This document shows positions 32,607 through 39,662 of a stretch of 64,000 nt of DNA, in pieces; the stretch's first letter is position 1, and every line of letters begins with the position of its first letter. Both the position numbers and the translations under genes were made by a program. The notes beneath the pieces are model-generated. The model did not search any database. It was not told the DNA's origin and saw only the letters and a list, made by a program, of their open reading frames with translations. This stretch comes from Pseudomonas monsensis (GTDB lineage Bacteria > Pseudomonadota > Gammaproteobacteria > Pseudomonadales > Pseudomonadaceae). Location: positions 4,095,501 to 4,159,500 of the forward strand of contig NZ_CP077087.1 in assembly GCF_014268495.2 (NCBI RefSeq), written 5' to 3'.

Positions 32607-33725
32607 ATGAAACCTCGTGCCCGCGACCTCAATATCCGCATCGGCCAGTTACCGCCCGGCCCGCTCAACGCCATCACCGACGTGCCCGGCATCCGCGTCG
32701 GCCACAGCAATGTGCGCGGGCGCAGCAGCGCCGGCCGGGACATCTGCACCGGCGTCACGCTGATCGAACCGCGTCCGGGGTCAACCAACCAGCAGCCGTG
32801 TTTCGCCGGTGTGCATGTGCTCAACGGCAACGGCGATGCCACGGGGCTGGAATGGATTCGCGAGGCCGGCCTGCTGACCAGCCCGATCGCCTTCACCAAC
32901 ACCCACAGCCTCGGTGTGGTGCGTGATGCGATGATTGCCCTGGATCGTCAGCAACAACCGGATGACGGCCGGCTCTACTGGAACATGCCGGTGGTGCTGG
33001 AAACCTTCGATGGCTTGCTCAATGACATCAACGGTTTCCACGTGCAGCCCGAGCATGTTGCCGAAGCAATGAACAGTGCGGTGGACGGCCCGGTCGAAGA
33101 AGGCGCCGTGGGGGGTGGCAGTGGCATGATCTGCCATGAATTCAAGGGTGGCATCGGCACCGCATCGCGGTGTTTGAGCGCTGCCCAGGGCGGCTGGACC
33201 GTGGGCGCCATCGTCCAAGCCAACCACGGCATTCGCAGTGAGCTGCGGGTCGATGGTTATCCGGTCGGGCGTTACATGGAGCAAAAGGACTCGCCGTTTT
33301 TGCGTGCCTCGCTGCCGCATCCGGGCATGGGTTCGATCGTCGTCTGCCTGGCCACCGATGCACCGTTGTTGCCGCATCAATGCACGCGTCTGGCACAGCG
33401 TGCCAGCCTTGGCCTGGCGCGGACCGGCGGTGGTAATGAAGACCACAGCGGCGACATTTTCATCGCCTTCGCCACCGGTAACGCTCAGGTGCCACCCGCC
33501 GCCTACGAAGGCAAAGGCGCGCCGACCTGCGACGGGTTGCGCATGGTCAATAACGACCACATCAGCGAGCTGTTTCTGGCGGCGACCGAAGCGGTAGAGG
33601 AAGCGATCATCAACGCCCTGCTCGCCAGCGACAGCACCGACGGCAACGGCCACTCGGTGCCGGGACTGGATGCCGAGACCCTGCTCGCCGCCCTCGCCCA
33701 AGCAGGCTGGCCAGGCGCCCGCTAA
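32607..33725 (+). CDS. P1 family peptidase (DmpA/beta-peptidyl aminopeptidase type)
   Basis: 372 residues, N-terminal-nucleophile hydrolase that self-cleaves into two chains. The cleavage/nucleophile site is the G-S in VGGGSGMICHEFKGGIGTAS; the conserved NDVPGIRVGH-like start appears as ITDVPGIRVGHSN, and GGNEDHSGDIFIAFAT is the conserved C-terminal block. Such enzymes release N-terminal D- or beta-amino acids from small peptides or amides. Start at ATG 32607, 33 bases into the open frame, because MKPRARDLNIRIG is typical. Cytosolic (no signal peptide). Confidence 0.9.
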   Translation: MKPRARDLNIRIGQLPPGPLNAITDVPGIRVGHSNVRGRSSAGRDICTGVTLIEPRPGSTNQQPCFAGVHVLNGNGDATGLEWIREAGLLTSPIAFTNTHSLGVVRDAMIALDRQQQPDDGRLYWNMPVVLETFDGLLNDINGFHVQPEHVAEAMNSAVDGPVEEGAVGGGSGMICHEFKGGIGTASRCLSAAQGGWTVGAIVQANHGIRSELRVDGYPVGRYMEQKDSPFLRASLPHPGMGSIVVCLATDAPLLPHQCTRLAQRASLGLARTGGGNEDHSGDIFIAFATGNAQVPPAAYEGKGAPTCDGLRMVNNDHISELFLAATEAVEEAIINALLASDSTDGNGHSVPGLDAETLLAALAQAGWPGAR

Positions 33726-33832
33726 CATCACTGTTGCCTGTAGGAGCGGCGCCACCGCGGCGCTGTCTCGCGCCGCAATCCGCACGACTGGCGGTACTTG
33801 AGCCCGCCCTGCCACGCTCACAGAATGGAATG

Positions 33833-33973
33833 ACGCAGTGACTTGGCTCATCCAGCGCTGCGTAGGCGCGGGTGCTCTGAACCCCAAATCAAGCCCGTGC
33901 CTGGCTTCATGCGCATCTTGAGCCTCACGGGCTCTACTTCCTCCCCATCAAAGAGCTTTGAGGCTCTTTTTTT
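33833..33973 (+). ncRNA. Candidate small RNA with its own promoter and terminator
   Basis: In the 275-base gap between the P1 peptidase and a GNAT gene. TTGAGC (33798-33803), 17-base spacer, CAGAAT (33821-33826) make a sigma70-type promoter with a start near 33833. The predicted RNA of about 141 nt begins with a hairpin (ACGCAG 33833 / CTGCGT 33863), has a long central stem (AGCCCGTG 33892-33899 with CACGGGCT 33926-33933, inner GGCT/AGCC), then the unpaired C-rich TTCCTCCCC (33938-33946), complementary to Shine-Dalgarno sequences, and ends in a terminator. No coding frame with a start site is visible. I cannot match it to a named Pseudomonas sRNA. A REP-like GC hairpin (33739-33765) lies before it. 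Confidence 0.45.
33950..33973 (+). terminator. Intrinsic terminator of the candidate sRNA
   Basis: AAAGAGC-TTTGAG-GCTCTTT followed by further T's (nine-base T-run including the stem end). Confidence 0.8.
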
Positions 33974-34000
33974 GTCTGCGCGAATTGGCCGGGTACGCAA

Positions 34001-34687
34001 TCAGTGCACGGTGAGGCGCTGGCGCACGAATGTTTCGGTGTGGCGGGTGACTTGATCCAGATGCCGGTCGCGTTGTTTCTCCGCATCGAGCATGGCGCGC
34101 TCGCCGTTCTTCTGCAGCAGATAGGTGTGAATCTGCTGCACTTCCAGTGACCGGTAGATCGGCGTGGTGTCGATAAAACCGCGCAGACCGTTGCTGCGGT
34201 AATGCCGGGTGCTCATCAGCACCTGTGTCTCGCGCTGCCCGATCACGTCAAAACCCAGCGCCTCGAAATACGGGACTTTGCCGACGCTACAGGCCAGTTC
34301 GGCGTGAGGGTAACGCCCGACCATTTCAGCGATCATCGCCCGTGCCACCCCTTGGCGCCGATGCCCTTCACGCACGGCCATGTACGCCACGCTGCAGGCT
34401 TCCCAATCGCCCTGCACCGGCAGGTACAGCAGAAAACCGATCAGCTGTTGCGGGTCATCGTCATCGGTCGCCACGAGCAACTCCACCTCGGTGCCCTTCT
34501 CGCCGTTCAACGCTTCCAGATACAAATGCACCTCATAACCGACCACGTACTGATAAACGTTGTAAAGCAGGTTGCTCGGGCCGAGTCCGACCGCGCTGAT
34601 GTCGGTCAAGTAGTCGACGACCATCTGCAGGATCTGGCTGTTGACGCTTTCCGGGCATGGGGTTTTGTAATGGGTGATGCGTGGCAT
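34001..34687 (-). CDS. GNAT family N-acetyltransferase
   Basis: 228 residues. The acetyl-CoA site is VAYMAVREGHRRQGVARAMI (R/QxxGxG/A pattern as RRQGVA), followed by FEALGF. The N-terminal 70 and C-terminal 60 residues are outside the core fold; the C-terminal part is a charged helix (AMLDAEKQRDRHLDQ). Start at ATG 34687 behind GGAG; upstream frame unsupported. Substrate unknown. Confidence 0.85.
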   Translation of the reverse strand: MPRITHYKTPCPESVNSQILQMVVDYLTDISAVGLGPSNLLYNVYQYVVGYEVHLYLEALNGEKGTEVELLVATDDDDPQQLIGFLLYLPVQGDWEACSVAYMAVREGHRRQGVARAMIAEMVGRYPHAELACSVGKVPYFEALGFDVIGQRETQVLMSTRHYRSNGLRGFIDTTPIYRSLEVQQIHTYLLQKNGERAMLDAEKQRDRHLDQVTRHTETFVRQRLTVH

Positions 34688-34838
34688 GGCGAACTCCGAC
34701 GGTAAAAAGCGTCGCCGACAACCGCGGCGGTCGACGAACCGCGACATCATACCGTGACGCGACCGGCTACCGCCTAAAGATCCCTTTGCGCGGGCCGATG
34801 TAACGACCTCTCTCTCCGCCAAGACCAAGGATCGGGCC

Positions 34839-35324
34839 ATGTATTACCCGCGCGAAGCTGCCAAGGATCACCTCTATAACCGCATCGTCATGTTGACCGT
34901 CGCCTGCTGCGTGGTCTTGCTTCTGGCCGGTATGGCCCGCAATCAGGGCATCCTGTATGGCGTGTTGAATCTCAACGGCGTGGACACCCGCGGCACTGTC
35001 ACGCAGCTGGAAAACATCCCGATGAACAAAAATGGCAAGGTCATCCACTATCGCTATGCCGATGAGCAAGGCCAGGTTCATGAAGGGCAGCATGCCGACG
35101 AGCGCTACGCCGAACACACCCAGTACGAAGTCGATGGCCCCATCCCGCTGCTGGTTTCGCGCTGGATGCCTGACAAAAGCTGCATCGCCAGCCAGCTGCA
35201 AAGCTACAAGACCGGGTTCTACATCATGACCGGTGGTGTGTTGCTCGCCCTGCTGTTTCTGCTGATCTCGGGCAGGACGTTCTGGCAGATTCAGGCGATG
35301 AAAGAACAAGACCGGTTCTATTGA
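34839..35324 (+). CDS. Two-TM membrane protein, DUF3592-like
   Basis: 161 residues: TM1 about 17-33 (VMLTVACCVVLLLAGMA), an extracytoplasmic domain of about 95 residues with the pattern GTVTQLENIPMNKNGKVIHY-RYADEQGQVHEG typical of DUF3592 proteins, and TM2 about 127-146. Two cysteines face the periplasm or membrane. Function unknown for the family. Stands alone. Confidence 0.75.
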   Translation: MYYPREAAKDHLYNRIVMLTVACCVVLLLAGMARNQGILYGVLNLNGVDTRGTVTQLENIPMNKNGKVIHYRYADEQGQVHEGQHADERYAEHTQYEVDGPIPLLVSRWMPDKSCIASQLQSYKTGFYIMTGGVLLALLFLLISGRTFWQIQAMKEQDRFY

Positions 35325-35506
35325 ACCCAGGTTCACCTCCCGGCCTCGGCGCGTGCGACATACCTTGCTGGCGCGCCACGCTGTCAGCCTCGCGCCGCCC
35401 TCCTCTCTGAATAAAATTTCATCTGCCGCGCACAGGATCTTTTGCCGATTCGGCGTCCAATTCCTCAACTGCGTTCACTTTTCCACGCAGGCCTTGAGGA
35501 GTTGTC

Positions 35507-35830
35507 ATGAGCGTTTTGCGTTCCCTGTCCAAATGGCGAAAAACCCTGCTGCTGGTGCCGCTCACCCTGGCCGCGCTGGCCAGCACGCCGGTGTTCGCGC
35601 AACCGGTGGTGATCGTTCAGCAAGCACCGCCGCCGATGCGCATGGAAGTGATGCCGGGCGCGCGTCCCGGTTATGTCTGGGATCAGGGCCATTGGCGCTG
35701 GCAAGGACGCGGTTATGTCTGGGTGCCCGGTCACTGGCAACCGGTGCGCTACGGCGCGCGCTGGAAACCGGGGCACTGGCAGGCTCGCGGGCCTAACTGG
35801 GTCTGGATTGAAGGGCATTGGGTGCGTTGA
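35507..35830 (+). CDS. YXWGXW-repeat exported protein
   Basis: 107 residues: basic N-terminus and signal peptide (about 1-31, ending VFA-QP), a Pro/Val linker, then repeated aromatic-glycine-His units, GYVWDQGHWRWQGRGYVWVP, HWQPVRYGARWKPGHW, WVWIEGHWV, of the YXWGXW type. Envelope protein of unknown function. GAGG lies before the ATG. A shorter lipoprotein with the same repeat follows 42 bases on. Confidence 0.85.
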   Translation: MSVLRSLSKWRKTLLLVPLTLAALASTPVFAQPVVIVQQAPPPMRMEVMPGARPGYVWDQGHWRWQGRGYVWVPGHWQPVRYGARWKPGHWQARGPNWVWIEGHWVR

Positions 35831-35872
35831 TCGCCCGACACGCTGTACACCTTATCTATCGGGAACTTCACC

Positions 35873-36085
35873 ATGTCAAACACCGTTAAATCGCTCCTCG
35901 CCGCTACGCTGGTGGCGATCACCCTGTCCGGTTGCGTGATTGCACCGGCGCGTCCGCACCGGCCACCGCCACCGGTGGAAGTGGTGCCGGTGATGCCTGC
36001 ACCGGGCTATCACTGGGTCGCAGGCCATTATCGCTGGGGCGGTAATGAGTGGCGCTGGGTGCCGGGGCACTGGCGCGCCTATTGA
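35873..36085 (+). CDS. YXWGXW-repeat lipoprotein
   Basis: 70 residues: lipoprotein signal with lipobox LSGC (Cys20), a Pro-rich segment (HRPPPPVEVVPVMPAP) and three short units GYHWVAGHYRWGGNEWRWVP. Likely outer-membrane anchored; the +2 residue is Val, not Asp, which favours outer membrane. Same direction and 42 bases behind its larger paralogue, so an operon is likely. Confidence 0.83.
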   Translation: MSNTVKSLLAATLVAITLSGCVIAPARPHRPPPPVEVVPVMPAPGYHWVAGHYRWGGNEWRWVPGHWRAY

Positions 36086-36100
36086 ACCGGGCAGGTGGCG

Positions 36101-36658
36101 TCACTGTTGTGGCGCCACCACTCGGAACTTGATGGCAATTTCCCTGGACACCACAGTGTCCGCCCACTCCCCCGCACCCAAGCCGAACCTGTCGCGGTCG
36201 AGCAACAGTTCACCGTCGAAAATGCCGATGTCACTGTCCGGTTTCAGTTCCACCGGCACCTTCACATCACGGGTGATGCCCTTGAGGGTGAGACGGCCGG
36301 CGATCAGGTAGTGGTTTGCGGAAACCCGAGTGAATTGGCTGGACTCGAACACCGCCACGGGGAATTTCGCAGTATCGAACCATGCCGGTTTCACCAGTTC
36401 GGTATTGGCATCTTCACTGCCGGCGTCGATGCTGGTGAGGTCAATGTGCAAGGTGGTCTGGGCGTTGGCGAGGTTGTCGGTGTCGAGCTTCAGCGTCGCG
36501 TCGAATTTGCCGAACGTGCCGTACATCCGCGACCCCATCTGGTTGTACGTGAAACTGATCTGGCTGGCGGCGGTGTTGACCCGGGTGTATTCCACCGCCT
36601 GCACGGCGGGAATGGCGCACAGGAACAACGCGGCAACCAGCAACAAACGAATCAACAT
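36101..36658 (-). CDS. YceI family periplasmic protein
   Basis: 185 residues: signal peptide (about 1-21, ending VQA-VE) and the YceI lipocalin-like beta-barrel that binds isoprenoid quinones or similar lipids: NTAASQISFTYNQMGSRMYG, the HIDLTSIDAGSEDAN motif, and FDGELLLDRDRFGLGAGEWA near the end. Start at ATG 36658; a longer frame is antisense to MATE. Converges on the YXWGXW genes. Confidence 0.9.
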   Translation of the reverse strand: MLIRLLLVAALFLCAIPAVQAVEYTRVNTAASQISFTYNQMGSRMYGTFGKFDATLKLDTDNLANAQTTLHIDLTSIDAGSEDANTELVKPAWFDTAKFPVAVFESSQFTRVSANHYLIAGRLTLKGITRDVKVPVELKPDSDIGIFDGELLLDRDRFGLGAGEWADTVVSREIAIKFRVVAPQQ

Positions 36659-36765
36659 GGGATTCTCCGGGCAGCGCGTTGTCGTCGGGGGCTCGATTGA
36701 CTTAAGTAAACATCGGCCGGTTACACCACCCACGCCCCTGCGGCAGCTTCTGCATTTGGCTGTAT

Positions 36766-38139
36766 TCAAACCAGGCGTTCGATCTTCTGATGCTGCCAGA
36801 CCAGCTTGTAATACAGGGTCTGCAGCACCAGCATGCCCAGATACGCGACCGGGAACGCCATCCACACGCCCTGCAAACCATATTGCCCGTCCAGCCAGTA
36901 CGCCGCCGGCAACTGCACACCGACCACGCAGATGATTGCGATCGCCACAGGCACCAGCACCGTACCGCTGGCACGCATGATCCCGCCGATGATCGCCTGG
37001 AAGCCAAACACCAGCAGGCTCCACAACATGATGTGCAGAAGATGTTCGGCCATGGCGCGGGTGCTGTCCTCGGTCAGGAACAGACCCAGCAACCAGTGCG
37101 ACAGCAAATAGCCCAGCACAATCAATCCGCCGGTCAGGCACACGTTGATCAGCAGCCCGGTGCGCAGGATCGGCCCCATGCGTTCCAGCCGTCCGGCCCC
37201 GATGGCCTGGGCGCCGAGGATCGACGCGGTGATCGCAATCGACAACGCCGGGAACTGCACGTAGTTGACGATCTGGGTCACCGCGCCATAGGCCGCCGTC
37301 GCCTGTGAACCATGCTGGTTGACCAGCGCCAGAATCACCAGCTCGGACAACGACAGCACGATCATCTGCACACCGGTCGGCAGACCGATGCGCAGGACCT
37401 TGCCGAGAATTGCCGCGTCCAGGCGCAACGCGGCGAAGAACTCGCGATCCGGCGCCAGCGGATGCCCCTTGCGAATCAGGCGCCACGCCAGCCACGTCAT
37501 CGCCGACAGGTTACCCGCCAGTCCCGCATAGGCCGCGCTCTGAATGCCCATCTGCGGCAAGCCGAACCAGCCCCGTATCAGCGCTGGCGTCAGCGCCAGC
37601 CCGACGCAGGTCGACACCATCAACGCCAGCAACGGCGACAGCGTATCGCTGACCCCGCGCAGCAACTGTGTGAACAACACGAACACCAGCATCGACGGCA
37701 GAATCCACATCATCACGTGGGCATACGCCACCGCATCGTCGAGCACATCCGCCGGCGTGCCCAACCCGGCCAACGCCTGCCGCGCAAAAACGCTGCCGAG
37801 TACCGCCGCGACCAGACCGATCAATACCCCCAACAGCAGCGTCGCCCCGGCAATCGCCTTGACCATGTGCGGCTCACGCGCGCCCCATGCCTGACCGATC
37901 AGTACACCGGCGCCGGCACCGAGGCCGATCACCAGGGCAATGAAAAAGAACACGATGGGGAACATCCCCGACACCGCCGCCAAGGCCTGCGTGCCGAGCA
38001 TCTGGCCGATGTAGATGCTGTTGACGGTGCCGGACATCGATTGCAGGAAATTGGACAACACCATCGGCGCCAGAAACAGCAAGTAGGTTTGCCAGAGAGG
38101 TTTGATGGCGCTGGGGGTTTGCATTGACTGGAGGTCCAT
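36766..38139 (-). CDS. MATE family multidrug/toxin exporter
   Basis: 457 residues with 12 predicted spans, the MATE/NorM (MatE Pfam) fold: LSNFLQSMSGTVNSIYIGQMLG in TM1-2, two repeated six-TM halves, GIQSAAYAGLAGNLSAM. Na+- or H+-driven drug efflux. Start at ATG 38139 (MDLQSMQTPS), weak Shine-Dalgarno; an internal ATG at 38124 is also possible. Divergent from the chorismate mutase gene. Confidence 0.9.
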   Translation of the reverse strand: MDLQSMQTPSAIKPLWQTYLLFLAPMVLSNFLQSMSGTVNSIYIGQMLGTQALAAVSGMFPIVFFFIALVIGLGAGAGVLIGQAWGAREPHMVKAIAGATLLLGVLIGLVAAVLGSVFARQALAGLGTPADVLDDAVAYAHVMMWILPSMLVFVLFTQLLRGVSDTLSPLLALMVSTCVGLALTPALIRGWFGLPQMGIQSAAYAGLAGNLSAMTWLAWRLIRKGHPLAPDREFFAALRLDAAILGKVLRIGLPTGVQMIVLSLSELVILALVNQHGSQATAAYGAVTQIVNYVQFPALSIAITASILGAQAIGAGRLERMGPILRTGLLINVCLTGGLIVLGYLLSHWLLGLFLTEDSTRAMAEHLLHIMLWSLLVFGFQAIIGGIMRASGTVLVPVAIAIICVVGVQLPAAYWLDGQYGLQGVWMAFPVAYLGMLVLQTLYYKLVWQHQKIERLV

Positions 38140-38234
38140 CTCGACACGGGAAGACTGATGCAGGATAGCTTCGGTGACTTGCAAGCGGGGTGCAATTAAC
38201 ATTTGAGCCCCGTGTTTATATTTCAATCGAGGCC

Positions 38235-38810
38235 ATGCCCATGCTCCCGCCGTCACGCCTGCTCTCCTGTGCCTTGCTGGCTCTGTTCGCCGGCACCGCC
38301 CACGCCGCCTCAGCCGCAGCGCCCGAGTCGTTGAAACCCTTGTTGATGACCCTGAACGAACGCCTGAACATCGGCGATCAGGTGGCGCTGACCAAATGGG
38401 ACAGCGGCAAGCCGATTCAGGACAGCCCGCGTGAAGCGCAGGTCATTGCCAACGCCCGCGCGCTGGCCATTGAACGCAAGCTGGATCCTGAAGAAGTTGC
38501 ACAGTTGCTCGCGGCGCAGATGGAAGCCAACAAGCTGGTGCAGTACGGCTTGCTCGCGCAATGGCAGGCGGCCGGGGCGGCGCCGGACACACCGCGGCCG
38601 GATCTGGGCCAGCAGATCCGCCCGCGACTGGATGAGTTGCAGAGCCGGCTGTTGCAGCAATATGCAGCGTTTGCGCCGTATCGCCAGGCTGCGGATTGTC
38701 CAGCCTGGGTGATGGAGGCGCGCAAGGGGCTGGCGCGGGATGCGCTGCATGAGCTGGCGTTGATCAGGGCTACCGGGGAGTTGTGTGTTCGGGCCGGGAA
38801 CTCACGCTGA
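38235..38810 (+). CDS. Periplasmic (gamma-class AroQ) chorismate mutase
   Basis: 191 residues: signal peptide (about 1-24, ending AHA-AS) and an all-helical AroQ-gamma fold that turns chorismate into prephenate outside the cytosol. Pattern seen: LNERLNIGDQVALTKWDSGKPI then SPREAQVIANARALA with the catalytic R, K, E/Q residues, plus two cysteines (ADCPAW, GELCVR) likely forming the disulfide of this secreted class. Function of the periplasmic enzyme is debated. Start at ATG 38235. Confidence 0.88.
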   Translation: MPMLPPSRLLSCALLALFAGTAHAASAAAPESLKPLLMTLNERLNIGDQVALTKWDSGKPIQDSPREAQVIANARALAIERKLDPEEVAQLLAAQMEANKLVQYGLLAQWQAAGAAPDTPRPDLGQQIRPRLDELQSRLLQQYAAFAPYRQAADCPAWVMEARKGLARDALHELALIRATGELCVRAGNSR

Positions 38811-38821
38811 GCGACGTCAGG

Positions 38822-38851
38822 ATCAAAAGATCGCAGCCGGCGCCAGCACCT
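38822..38851. repeat. Dispersed GATCGCAGC-type repeat
   Basis: CAAAAGATCGCAGCCGGCGCC..., single copy downstream of the chorismate mutase gene; see 7608-7675. Confidence 0.5.
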
Positions 38852-38986
38852 ACAAGTGGTTGGTGTGGGGTTTGGGGGAGCATCATTGCCGTCGATGTTT
38901 ACCATCACGGCAATGAAGTTCTCATAAAAATTCTGCGGCGTAACATCCGCTCCATACCAACCCAAAACACCCCGGAGCACACGATC

Positions 38987-39505
38987 ATGAAACGCCAGAC
39001 CCTTCTCAGCATCGCTTTCTCGGTTTTTGCAGTTAACGCTTTCGCCGCAACCCCGGCGCACACCCTGATCGCCGAAGGCGGCTCGGACAAGTTGATTGAA
39101 AGCCGTGTGGCTGAAGGTGGCTCTGATCGTCTGCTCGAACGCCGTGTTGCCGAAGGTGGCTCTGATCGTCTGCTCGAACGCCGTGTTGCCGAAGGTGGCT
39201 CCGATCGTCTGCTCGAACGCCGCGTTGCCGAAAGCGGCTCTGATCGTCTGCTCGAACGCCGCGTTGCCGAAGGCGGCTCCGATCGTCTGCTCGAACGCCG
39301 CGTTGCCGAAAGCGGCTCTGATCGTCTGCTCGAACGCCGCGTTGCCGAAGGCGGCTCCGATCGTCTGCTCGAACGCCGCGTTGCCGAAGGTGGTTCGGAT
39401 CGTCTGCTCGAACGACGCGTTGCCGAAGGTGGCTCTGATCGTCTGCTCGAACGCCGCGTTGCCGAAGGCGGTTCGGATCGTCTGATCGAAAGCCGCAACG
39501 CTTGA
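38987..39505 (+). CDS. Exported protein made of eleven 13-residue tandem repeats
   Basis: 172 residues: signal peptide MKRQTLLSIAFSVFAVNAFA, a seven-residue spacer, then eleven copies of VAEGGSDRLLERR (units 1 and 11 are the variants AEGGSDKLIESR/AEGGSDRLIESR, units 5 and 7 have AESGS) and NA-stop. The rest of the mature protein is repeat only: acidic EGGSD alternating with basic R-LERR, probably helical or coiled. ATG 38987 with CGGAG upstream. Relatives in Pseudomonas are sometimes labelled phage infection protein; I know of no demonstrated role. A clean terminator follows. Confidence 0.82.
   Translation: MKRQTLLSIAFSVFAVNAFAATPAHTLIAEGGSDKLIESRVAEGGSDRLLERRVAEGGSDRLLERRVAEGGSDRLLERRVAESGSDRLLERRVAEGGSDRLLERRVAESGSDRLLERRVAEGGSDRLLERRVAEGGSDRLLERRVAEGGSDRLLERRVAEGGSDRLIESRNA
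39068..39496 (+). repeat. 39-base coding minisatellite, 11 units
   Basis: Unit GTTGCCGAAGGTGGCTCTGA TCGTCTGCTCGAACGCCGC, with few synonymous or single changes. Units 5+6 (39224-39301) and 7+8 (39302-39379) are identical as 78-base blocks, showing recent block duplication; the first and last units are the most diverged. Confidence 0.95.
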
Positions 39506-39533
39506 GCCCAAAGCACTGCCGCTGTCCCCATTT

Positions 39534-39562
39534 AAAGCCCGGCCTGATCAGCCGGGCTTTTT
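39534..39562. terminator. Intrinsic terminator after the repeat protein
   Basis: AAAGCCCGGC-CTGATCA-GCCGGGCTTT then TT: perfect 10-base stem with T-run on the plus strand. Confidence 0.92.
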
Positions 39563-39662
39563 CCTGTCGGCGGTTTCGTCCTGGTTCGTGAACCGCTTCG
39601 CTGGCAGCTGATCGTCGATGTCGCATACCATGGCGCCACTCCAATGAAGACAGACACCGCCC

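Noticed and set aside
33726..33975. 6S, SRP, RNase P or tmRNA gene in the gap
   Set aside because: None of the conserved core sequences I know for these RNAs is present; kept only as an unnamed sRNA candidate.
36659..37495. N-terminal extension that would give a 464-residue YceI protein
   Set aside because: The extension is antisense to MATE; signal peptide and start at 36658 are clear.
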